In this document: positions 34,601 to 46,600 of the stretch, one piece after another
Layout: every line of letters starts with the position of its first letter
Position numbering within the stretch: the first letter of the stretch is position 1
Assembly (NCBI RefSeq): GCF_932526225.1
Contig: NC_064047.1
Coordinates: forward strand, 8,228,994-8,292,993
Length of the DNA: 64,000 nt
DNA from: Nematostella vectensis
Taxonomy: Eukaryota; Cnidaria; Anthozoa; Actiniaria; Edwardsiidae
Reading direction: 5' to 3'
Notes under the pieces: generated by a model
Told to the model about the DNA's origin: nothing
Databases searched by the model: none
The model's input: only the letters and a program-made list of their open reading frames with translations
Translations under genes and position numbers: made by a program

Positions 34601-37600
34601 ACCCTCATTATCACATTCATCATAACCATTACCACCACGCTCATTATCATCATCATCATTACCCGCCACCCTCATTATCATATTCATCATAACCATTACC
34701 ACCACCCTCATTATCATATTCATCATAATCATTATCATATCCATCATAACCATTACCACCACCCTCGCCTCATTATGATAACCATTTCCGCTATCTACTA
34801 TTTTCTTACAATTCTCCATGACTTTTATTACCTATTTTTCTACACTCCCTGATTTTCCGATTCTCTGTCAAGAGCATCTCAAAGGCCATAAAAAGTACCG
34901 GTAGTGCTCCTGCGAGCTACGAATCTTGCTTTTGTTTTACTTAAACACTTTATCTCAAATTTCAATACCGGATACCATCATCGTCGGCAGAGAAGCAAGC
35001 TGGCAAAGCCCAGACTTAAATGATCCCATACTCTTATCATCATCCTCTACACAATTATCGATGTTTTTGCCATATACCCATACTTGCAAAACGTGTACAC
35101 CCTATATCTTAAATCTTGGAGAAGACATACATAAAACGTATTGCCTTTTTATTTGAAATTATATATTTGTAATAAATAGCACGACTTGACTTCATGTGCA
35201 TACAAGAGCAGCAGTAGAAGATCGTAAAAGTCTAGTTGTGAGTCCATTCTCAGGCCCGTACCCAGGGGGTGCAGGGAATGAGAACCCACCCCCTCCCCTC
35301 CCCACAACGGCCGAAGGCCCACTTTCGGTTCTCAAGAAACGTGCTATTTGTAGACAAAACTATAAAGCATAAGCTAGATCAGTCTGGTATATAGCTAAAT
35401 CCGAAATAAACATCCCGTGATAATACTGCAAAGGCATAAAAAAATCCTTTTTTTATTAATTTTTTTTTTTGGGGGGGGTGTTCAGATTTTTATCAGAGAA
35501 ATCCCCCCCCCCGGAAAAATAAGGTTCACTTTTTCGGAATTCGCACCCCCCCCCCAAAAAAAATCCTGGGTACGGTCCTGAACATTGCCACCTCTACCTC
35601 TGATGCCTCACCTTAGCCGAGAATAAAGTGAAGAACGCGAGCGCGAAGGCGATGATAAACAGCAAGAAGATCGTGGAAAACATGAGGAAGGTATTGAGAA
35701 TATCCGTGAACATGACGACATAGATGCCGAAAAGCGGGAACTTCCTGATAAACAGCACGAGCGACATCCACGCCGACCAGATGGAGATGGCGCCGACTGT
35801 ACTGAACCACTCCCGACACCTACACAAGACAAGGATCTCTTAGACACAGGTACCCCTCCCCACACCTCTCCCTGGCCACACCCTACATCTACACGAGGCA
35901 AAGATCTGTTAGACATATGTACCCCTTCCACTACACCTGGACACACCCCACAGATGAAGATAGCCCCAGCTGTACTGAACCACTCACGACACCTACACGA
36001 GGCAAGGATCTTTAAGATAGATGTTCCCCTTCCAATACACCTGGCCACACCCTACAGATGTAGATAGGACACACACTAACCCACACTCATAATTGTAAAC
36101 CACGTGGAGTAGTCCGTATCTACACACTGACGACTAAAAGCCAAGCACGCACGCCAGTAGCGCATTTTATCATGTCTCGCGATGTTAATTTGCACTATAT
36201 ATTGGTACTAAATATTCCATTTTATTGACAGCTTGAATTTAACTCTCAGGGGCATAGCCAGGAATTGTTCCTTGGGGGAAAGGAAGGGGGGGGGGGGGGT
36301 GCAGAGTGATTTCTAAAGGACGTAACGACTAAGACGTGATAGCTTTACTGGCCCAGGGCCCCGGCCCCCTAGGCCACCCCCAAGCCACGCCCCTGATCCT
36401 AAACTTCAAGAAAGGCATGGTAGGGTATTGCTTCTTACTTGCTGAATCCGTATTCTTTTACACCTTGGAATTCTGGCGCGACGAAGGCGATGGCGGTCGT
36501 GTACACGATCCATTCCAAGAGGTTTTCCCAGTCGATGTACGACGAACGCTGATATACCATCTGGAACAACTGCAAGAGCAACAATAAAGAGACGATATAG
36601 AGACGTAATCCTGGAGCTGATCATTAAAACCTACAGGATAATATATGTACAGTATAGCAATCAGGTGTGAAGACCGTTTGACATAAGCTAACTGCGAACA
36701 GATCGTCAACAAATGCACAGACATAAAATATTGTTTTAAAATACAATAAGCAAGAAACTGAACACTGGCAGGGGTTAATAGTACTGATTATTCTCTTTTT
36801 AGAGCTCAATGAAACCTAAATCAATTATACTATTCGCAAAAAATATTTATGAAATTATTTATTAAACATAAATTTATAAAACACCGGTCATCGGTTTGAT
36901 ATACGTTTATGACATCTCCATGAGTATGATAATAATAATTAATCCTAGCCGCACCCTGAAGCGAATTAGTGCGCGGGATTCAACTAATGCCGGACATCAT
37001 AAAAATGTTTACGGTACCTCCATGAGTATATGCCAACAAGCCAGTATAAGGATGATGATTGATCCTAGTCGCACCCAAAGGTCATACGGCGTGCCGGTGC
37101 TATAGGAGGCGGGATAATCACATGTGGTCATGTTGACAGAGGTTTTGGCCTGAGCGTCGTAGACTGAGTACCCGGTTAAGAATACGAGGAAGACGCAGTA
37201 GATAAAAAGCTTAAGGTAGTAAACATAACGCCCGTACGTCCGCCACTTGTGCTGGAGAAGAGACGTAACTATGGGGTGACTTAGAAGCTTCTCCCGCTTG
37301 CGTTTTACCTGAAACACACGATGCAGATAGTCAGGTCACACATGTTGTAGGCTTAGATAGTCACACAACTACCCAACGCAGATAGTCACACAACTAACTG
37401 ACGCAGATCTACCCAACGCAGATAGTCACACAACTAACTGACGCACAAGGATACAACGCAAGGCATATAGTCACACAGCAAAAGAGCCTAAAGTCACACA
37501 ACAACAATGGCTTAAAGTCACGTACACGAAGCAAATAGTCACCCGACAAAACGGAACAGATAGTCAATAAAACGACGCAGATAGTCACGCAACGACACGA

Positions 37601-40600
37601 AAACATGATGAAGATAACTATTTTTAATGTATGAGTTTATTAACTGTGTCAAAACCTACAGGCACGTTCACAGGATTGGCCGAGGGGGGGGGGGGGGGGG
37701 GGGGGTTGTGCAGTCATAGGTATATGGGAAAAGCATAGTATTTGAATATTCCTCAAAAGAAATGACCCACTTTTTGGCCGCCAAGGGGGGGGAGGTGGAA
37801 TGCGCGCACCCTGCGCACCCCCCTGTGTACGCACCTGATTTATACATACAAGATTGAATAACCTTTGTCATAATCCAAATCTTGTGCTTGGAAGCACTGG
37901 TTTGGTACCCGACACTTCGAACTTGACATTGTGTTCTTACCATTATCATCAGTGGATGCCTCGATTTCCATTCAAGCTGCTTCTGCACTTGTTCAAAGTT
38001 TTGCTCGTCGATCATCTGGTAGCCGTACTCGGACTTCCGGTCGATGTTGAAGCTAGACACGCTACCAGTTTCAGAGCCTTTCATACTGGAGGAATTCAAA
38101 TCCATCCAATCAGCGTAAAGATCCTCAAGGTACTCATAGTTCATATCGATCTTGTACTCGGGGTGATAGAGAGGTAGGCCGTTATCCGTCACGCATTTGT
38201 TGAGCACAGCTTCTGCTACGTCTGGGGGAGAAAGCAAAGGAGAGACAGTTAAAAGACACTAACCAGAAGAAAGGTGTTGTCGTGATATTTGATGGGTGTG
38301 TGTATCTGTATGGGGGATATTCATAAACGTAAATATCTACACACCCAGTATCCATTCCATAAACGGAAATACATAGGAAAGCTATCTACGCGTTTGGTGT
38401 CTATGCCCCTCAGCCACCCCAAATCAGCTTATTGAAATGGATGCTTTTTCAAACTTGTTATTTTGCTACGGTGACATAATGGCGGCTGACACACTTTTAA
38501 AATAGCTCTTAATAGAGAAGAGCCTGTACCCAGGCTCTAACCAGGGAGAAACACTAGGCGGACCGGCCAGATTGTCAATAAGTCTTCTCATGGGAGGTCG
38601 TGACGGGGTGATGAAGAGCCTATACCCACCCCCCTAAGGCAAAAAAACTAGGCGTACCTGGCAGTTTGTCAATAAGTCTTCTCATGGGGGGTCGTGACGG
38701 GGTGATGAAGAGCCTATACCCACCCCCCTAAGGCAAAAAAACTAGGCGTACCTGGCAGTTTGTCAATAAGTCTTCTCATGGGGGGTCGTGACGGGGTGAT
38801 GAAGAGCCTATACCCACCCCCCAAAGGCAAAAAAACTAGGCGTACCTGGCAGCTTGTCAATAAGTTTCCTCATGGGGGTGGTGACGGGGTGATGGAGAGC
38901 CTATACCCACCCTCCAAAGGCAAAAAAACTAGGCGTACCTGGCAGCTTGTCAATAAGTTTCCTCATGGGGGTGGTGACAGTCCCTTGCTCTAGAGTTTTG
39001 TTCTTCAACACATCCTCCCAGTTGGGGCTGTTAATTATTGCCATGGCAACATCCCTTTAAGAAAGATCAATTTGGGATGAGAGTTTAGCATCAGGTGATT
39101 GTTGACGATGTTGCCGACATCTGTAAATAATGTTGAAAGAGTGATAATGGAAACAGTAGAAATATGATGACGGTGATGATGGTGGCCATATCCAGGCAGT
39201 ACTTAATTCCTCCCGTCGTCAATAGCCATATCCAGGCAATACTTACTTCGTCCCGTCGTCAATAGCCATATCCAGGCAATACTTACTTCCTCCCGTCGTC
39301 AATAGCCATATCCAGGCAGTACTTACTCCCTCCCGTCGTCAATAGCCATGTCCAGGCAGTACTTAATTCCTCCCGTCGTCAATAGCCATATCCAGGCAGT
39401 ACTTACTTCCTCCCGTCGTCAATAGCCATGTCCAGGAAGTACTTACTTCCTCCCGTCGTCAATAGCCATATCCAGGCAGTACTTACTTCCTCCCGTCGTC
39501 AATAGCCATATCCAGGCAGTTCCGCCCAGTGTGGTCCGTCAAAATGATGTTTGCATTTCTATTCAGCAGCAACTCGACCATGTCCACGTGACCAGAGCGT
39601 GACGCCAAATGCAGAGGAGTAGTCTATTGACGACAAAGAGCGCGACAATCAGAGCGAGTGATTAATGGCGCCAATCATGTTCAGGCTCGAAACTAAAGAA
39701 TAAGGGGTTTGCGGGACATCTGTCCTCTGAATGTCACAAGAAGGCATGAAATATAAAAGTCCGGCCATGAAAACTCAAGTATTTATTCCAGCTACGCCAT
39801 GAAATTACTCTCGAATAAAAAGAATTAACACAAACGTCTGTTGTGCCAGTGTTTGGTAAGGGAGTAATAATTTATTGGCTTAATCAATAAAAATTGGATA
39901 TTTTTGGGGGTAAATTTCTATCCGCTTGAAAAGTAACCAGACATACGAGACGTTCCAGTCTGAAATTTCACCGGGACTAAAGACTTAAAGCTCGAAAAGT
40001 TTACACAGCTCGAAATAAGGTCCTATTAGGTGACTACAAAAGTTGTAAAATTTAGTAGTAATATACATATAAATAGCCCTAAAAGAAAAGAGCCCTGAAA
40101 GTCTACTAGGTCACGTGACTCGTACCCGGGTCCTATCGGTCGGATCGACTGGTGAGTCGAAGTCTAGTAGAGCGCTTGCGCATTTGACCCATCCATAGGC
40201 CGCGGCGCAGTCCAAAGGTGTCCATAAGTTTGCATTCCTTGTGGGGATAAGACAAGCCTTAGAATACACTATACACTATGCACGTTACCCTTCATGGCCT
40301 TGAAGGGTACCCACCCTCACCGCCACCCTCATTACCCCCGTCCCCCCCGCTACCCTCATTACCCCCCCGTATCCCTTGTCACCTCGTCCCACTTTCTTAA
40401 ATTGCCCCGTCCCCCCTCGTATCCGTACCTAGTGTCCACAGCAGCCCCGTGGTTTAGGAGGGTTTTTACGCATTTCACGTTACCCTCTATGGCCCCCGTC
40501 CCCTCCCCCCTCATATCCATACCTAGCGTCCACAGCAGCCCCGTGGTTGAGGAGGGTCTTTACGCATTTTACGTTACCCTCTATGGCCGCGAGGTGGAGA

Positions 40601-43600
40601 GGAGTATTGGAAGATTCGTCCTCGTCATTAACAATATCAGAATCCCGCCGCAACAATGCTTCCGCAGTTCTGAAATAAACATGCTATCAGGTCTAGGGTC
40701 TTAACAGAAAGGAGAGCGCTTAAAATGAGAATAGCCGACCGCATGTGCGTGACAGTGCGGGGTAATACTTTTACTCGCATGCACATGTACGTAAAAGGGT
40801 ATGGTACTAACTTAAATCTTCAATTTTGGGGGCTTATTGCGCAAAGGGGTAAGGTAGTATTTGACTCTCCATAATTGGGGCTAGTTGCAAGGAACTATAC
40901 TCATAATGGGTAAGGTAGTATTTTCAGGGGCGTAGCTTCCTATATGCCAATACACACGTGCGTATTTCAAAATATCCAACATACAATCGCCCACACTAAA
41001 CAAGACTAAGTAGTCATAACTTTGCCATAGAAACTGGACGAAATGGCAGCCATTAACTCTCTATCTTTGAGAGCTAGATGCAAGAAGCTATACACACAAG
41101 GAAGTTGGAGGCTACAGCAGATGGAAGGAGGTTAAGTGAGATGCCTCCGTATGGTCGCCGAGTGTTACCTTGCCCGTCCATATTTTGCCGCCAGATGAAG
41201 TGGGGTGTAATCCTCGTCGTTGCGCGCGTCAATACGTGCACCATGATCAAGCAGTATCTGGAAAGGAGACGAACAATAGACGTTTAGAAATGAGTGGTTT
41301 GATGTAAACTGGTCTTAATCATTTTAATGGTAGATAGTAGTGATATTTATGTACTTCTAATTCTATGATAGAAGTGATCATCGCTTTTACGTTTATTTAT
41401 TCTAACTTTTTAAAGGTCTCCATTTGGTATCCGAGAAGAACAGCATTCTTCACTGCATTGATCATCGCGTACATCTGGCTAAAGTTCTGGTGATAAATTT
41501 GGTAACTCGTCATTAATGGCTGCGTATGATCCTTAAGGTGGATGGGAGAGCCTTTTCTCCGCGTACATCTGGCTAAAGTTCTGGTGATAAATTTGGTAAC
41601 TCGTCATTAATGGCTGCGTATGATCCTTAAGGTGGATGGGAGAGCCTTTTCTCCGCGTACATCTGGCTAAAGTTCTGGTGATAAATTTGGTAACTCGTCA
41701 TTAATGGCTGCGTATGATCCTTAAGGTGGATGGGAGAGCCTTTTCTCCGCGTACATCTGGCTAAAGTTCTGGTGATAAATTTGGTAACTCGTCATTTATG
41801 GCTGCGTATGATCCTTAAGGTGGATGGGAGAGCCTTTTCTCCGCGTACATCTGGCTAAAGTTCTGGTGATAAATTTGGTAACTCATCATTAATGGCTGCG
41901 TATGATCCGTAAGGTGGATGGGAGAGCCTTTTCTCTCTTCCCTTTCATTTATAAATGTCGTCCGAAATTGATGTGAATTGCGAGAAAAGCAAAAAGAACC
42001 CTATGCATGTTCGCCGTCTATTGTATTCGTCTGCCGTATCCGTCTGGTGTATCTGTCTAAGGGTATTCATCTAGTGAATAAGGCTAAAGCATCCGTCTAG
42101 AATATCTGTTAAGTGTATCGATATCAAATATCTATTTTGATTAACCATCTAGTGTATCCGTCTATGGAATCAATACACCAGAAACTGGAATTCGACTCTG
42201 CCAAATTTTGGTCTTTTAGACCAAAGACTTCTTCAGGGCAGTTTGCCCTGAAGAAGTCTTATAAAAGACGAGAATTTGGCAGAGTCGAATTCCAGTTTTT
42301 GGTGTATTGTATTCATTGTTTTGGTACGAGATCACGACAGTTTGGGCTTTTTGATTCTATTCGTCTATGGAATCCGTATAGTATATCCGTCTAGAATATC
42401 CGTTTAGTGTATAGGTCTGGTGTATCAGACGAGTGCATCCGTCTTTAGTATCCGTCTATTGTGTCCGCCTGGTGCATCCGTCTGTTGTGTCCGTCTGTTG
42501 TGTCCGTCTGGTGCATCCGTCTGTTGTGTCCGTCTGTTGTGTCCGTCTGGTGCATCCGTCTGTTGTGTCCGTCTGGTGCATCCGTCTATCGTGTCCGACT
42601 GGTGCATCCGTCTATCGTGTCCGACTGGTGCATCCGTCTATCGTGTCCGTCTGGTGCATCCGTCTGTTGTGTCCATGTGGTGCATCCGTCTATCGTGTCC
42701 GTCTGGTGCATCCGTCTGTCGTGTCCGTCTGGTGCATCCGTCTGTAGTGTCCGTCTGGTGCATCCGTCTATCGTGTCCGTCTGGTGCATCCGTCTGTAGT
42801 GTCCGTCTGGTGCATCCGTCTGTTGTGTCCATCTGGTGCATCCGTCTATCGTGTCCGACTGGTGCATCCGTCTATCGTGTCCGTCTGGTGCATCCGTCTA
42901 TTGTGTCCGTCTGGTGCATCCGTCTGTTGTGTCCGTCTGGTGCATCCGTCTGTCGTGTCCGACTGGTGCATCCGTCTGGTGTATCCGTCTGTTGTGTCCG
43001 TCTGTTGTGTCCGACTGGTGCATCCGTCTGTAGTCTCCGTCTGTAGTGTCCATCTGATGCATCCGTCTATTGTGTCCGTCTGGTGCATCCGTCTGTAGTG
43101 TCCGTCTGGTGCATCCGTCTGATGCATCCGTCTGTAGTGTCCGTCTGATGCATCCGTCTATTGTGTCCGACTGGTGCATCCGTCTGTCGTGTCCGTCTGT
43201 AGTCTCCGTCTATTGTGTCCGTCTGGTGCATCCGTCTGTAGTGTCCGTCTGGTGCATCCGTCTGTTGTATCTGTCTAATGTATCCGTTGCGAATGAGTAG
43301 TACAAACCTCCGTAACTCCCAGGTATCCCTTCATAGCCGCTATGTGCAGGGGCGTGTCCTCATACAGATCGCCCTCGTTGACCAACGCTTTAGCGAACGG
43401 GTGTTTGAGTAACTCCTGTTACCAAGAAACAGAACAATAAAACCAGTCAAATAACATTAACGGGCAGGAATTTATATTTGAGGCAGGTTTTACAGTCCTT
43501 TTAGTTTTAGTGGTTCATCGTGTTTTTTATGTAACACATCACTGTAGTTAAATTTATCATTGTAAGAAGAGGGAGACTCCCTGTACTAACTATGCTTAGA

Positions 43601-46600
43601 TATACTTGTGTGGTCGTGAATGGTTGCTATGGTTACTATCATGTTGTGATACCTTAAGTGCCTCTACGCAGTTCTCCTCCGCGGCCATGTAGATGGCTGT
43701 GCGGTCGTGTGTGTCCTTAGCTCTCAAGTTGGCTCCTCGGTCCATCAGGAGCTGGATACTAGCGGTGTGGCCTGAACTACTTGCTGACAACAGGGGCGTG
43801 AAGTTATCCTTGTCTTTGCACTCTATGTTGGCTCCGCTACGTGAAAACAAGGGGAGGGGTATGAGGTTGTGGCCAGTTTCAAAGTTCAAGGCAATCAGAA
43901 CTGTGATTCTCAGATTCTGACGGGCTGACCTTCTTATTTTGTATTAGTGGACACGGTAGCGTGTCGCAATCTAATATTTCCTTACGATTTCCAAGCTTCT
44001 CGGAAGATTTCTCAAAAGGGGGTGGGGGTTGGGGATTGGGGTGGTTCTTGGTTGCAAACATGATGGGTGATAACTTAACAACTACAAAACGATGCCAACT
44101 GCACATCACCGTAAGTAACATAGAAATGGCTTCCAATACACCACCGTTTTGATAAACGTTTATAGAAAAGTAATCTTTCATTTGTCATAAAATGTTTAAA
44201 ACCAATAAACATGAGAATTAATTTGCCACACCCAAAAAGCGTAGCCTCCCTTTATATCCTTCGTCACCTAATAAACTAACAGACTGTGTCTTGTTTTGAC
44301 GTGATACAGGCTCGTTTATGAATAATCATTGGTCAAAGTTTGAAGTGAAAAAACTTTAGCGACTTCCGCAACAACGCGCTAATAAATCTGTAGCGAAAAT
44401 ATTTTGAAACCAAACAAAATAGTACAGATGAGAGATTCTACACCTTTACCCACCCACAAGTCGACCATAAGGCAGTCCCCCCTTTCTCTTGCGAATACCT
44501 GAAAATGAGAGTAACTCACATGTCCAGCAAGTACTCCACGAACTTGATCCTGTTGAAACATGCTGCGCGGTGGAGTGGAGTCTCCTGGTTTGCTTCACGC
44601 CCCTCGATATTCGCGCCTTTCTCAACCAGCATCTTCCCGATCTCGACATTACCACTTACAGCTGCTAGATGCAACGGCTGCCATGAAGATAAATGAATTA
44701 AATGATTGCGGAGGTAAAAAAACAAGGTTATCAAGAAATTGATCATGTATGATTTGTTCAGGCGTAATCTACAGTAGTTCGACAGGTACAAAACAAAACA
44801 AAACAAAACGAAACGAAACGAAACAAAACAAAACAAAACAAAACAAAACAAAACAAAACAAAACAAAACAAAACGAAACGAAACAAAAACAAACAAACAA
44901 AGTCACGATTGTATACAGCAGTAGCGGATGTAGGGGAGTTTTTAGACGGCCCCGTCTTGGGCTGCCAAAGAAATGTCGAAAAATTTGCGAAAAATGCCAT
45001 CCCTTATGTCTCCAATTGGTGCTCAGGAAATGAGAGAGTAGGAGTTCCTGGGAGGGTATAAAATAAAACAGTATTTCCTTATGAGTATGCATGCACCCAA
45101 ACCACTCTAATTGGCCTGCATTTTATTGCTAAGATCAAACCGCCTATGAGCTAAGTGAGCTAAAGGCTGGAGCCGCCATTGTACGGGGTAGGTGAGGAGA
45201 TCAGCTGGGGTAGGGTGCGGTATTAATGTTCAGCCTTTCCAATGCTGAAATTGCTCAGTTTGTTCCAGAGAATGACGATAATATGTGCTGCCACTACAAA
45301 CAAATGTACCCCCGCGTATCCTAACTTTGTAAAGCTCTGTGAGGGGATGTTCTTGGCAAGGGGGTTTCGGTTACAAGGTCAATCCCCCCCCCATATCTAG
45401 AGCTTATAAAAGGCTGCTTCGAGGGATGAAGTTGCAGTTACTTATTAAGGGTGTTTCAAGGGATAATGATAAACAGTAAATGCCTTCCATATATACATAT
45501 AACTTTTTTATGCGGATGATGTTTCACTCTTGATAAAGCCCGCTTAGATCTAGAACTTAAGGTTGCCCCACACCTGGGTCGCTGTGGCATACCTGAGTAT
45601 TGTTACTCCTGGCCGCCATCACATCTGCGCCCTTGTCTATGCACAATTTGACAGCTCGTTTGTGACCCCCGTCAATAGCGCAGTGGAGCGCGGCTTCTTT
45701 CTCTCTGTTTCTGTTGGATAACATTAACCCAACTTCACCCTCACCGCCAATCTTCTCAGCAGCCTGAAAAAAAAAAACATTAATGGGACCGCAACACAGT
45801 CTTTTACCATGAGGACATAGCTCTTATTGGAACAATTTAAATCTGTTTTGCCTTTATATACCCCGCAAATTAATAGGCCATTCCAGCCATAAGCATTCGC
45901 GCGCACTCACCATGGGAACTTACCTCAACTACCGGCATTCAGCGCGCGCTTCGTTTGATGTAAGCTTAAAAAAGTGCGCGCTGCATTCTGGTTGGTTTTT
46001 ATGGTTATGCGCGCGCAGACTTATTGCTGGAATGGCCTATTTATCGTAACCCGCAGTGGTTCATGGGTAACGTATAAATGGTTGTATCCTGGTTTCTGAA
46101 CACTGTGTGAACGTTTAGAGGTACATAAACAATAATGCCAAGCTTTTTAAACCTGTTTTGTTTTTATTAATGCTTATCTTTATCATTTGTTTGATACCCA
46201 AGAAGCACTGCGGGTTGCGACACATATTTCCTATATATATATTTTTGGCGAAAATATAAACATTTCAACAACAAGGAGAAGTGTCCTAGGGTCCTGCTCA
46301 TGTGACCTAATGAGACCCCTTTGTCGTTAGTTTGGATAGAAAACGTTTCTAGATAGATCCAGTGACCTTTTAACAGAGCTAAGGATGCCGGTTTGAATTT
46401 GATTGATCCGTGGTCAGTTAATTACTATTCTGGACCTCCTCTCGTTTTTAAACCCTGGTGTTGGCGCTATTCGTATGGACCTTTGCATTTCCCGGCCCAG
46501 GCTAACCTCAAGCAAGAGCGACGCGGTCTCCAGGTGGCCTTCCATGCAAGCGAAGTGAAAGGGAGTCATGTACTCGTAGTCTTTTGCTTGGATGTCAGCG

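Larger units (their letters stand above)
31100..38221 (-). other. TRPA1: TRPA1-like linker, membrane and C-terminal exon block
   Basis: Exon 37,941-38,221 is the cytosolic linker. Exon 37,018-37,308 holds S1 (LFIYCVFLVFLTGY) and S2 (IIILILACWHILME). Exon 36,439-36,569 holds S3 (LLEWIVYTTAIAFV). Exon 35,612-35,819 holds S4 and S5. Exon 33,913-34,071 holds the pore helix, the filter motif MMIGEFEF and S6 (ending LILMNLL). Exon 33,270-33,338 is the TRP helix (IGLAVDDIKGVQEQAVLKR). The last exon, 31,100-31,273, is a heptad-rich coiled coil ending VVEED. The filter has Glu (about residue 1036) where vertebrate TRPA1 has Asp. Confidence 0.88.

Noticed and set aside
33929-34852. A 307-codon plus-strand frame rich in Ile, Thr and His
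   Set aside because: Its first part is antisense to a TRPA1 pore exon and the rest is the CAT/ACC microsatellite-like array.
41385-41480. Possible extra TRPA1 exon reading NFSQMYAMINAVKNAVLLGY
   Set aside because: Flanking exons 43,308-43,415 and 41,169-41,257 already join in phase to complete an ankyrin repeat, and this segment has no ankyrin signature.
42420-43300. Several long frames on both strands (up to 208 codons)
   Set aside because: All three frames on both strands stay open because of the 13 bp repeat; intronic to TRPA1.
44749-45092. Lys/Gln- and Phe-rich frames
   Set aside because: Translations of the AAAAC microsatellite.
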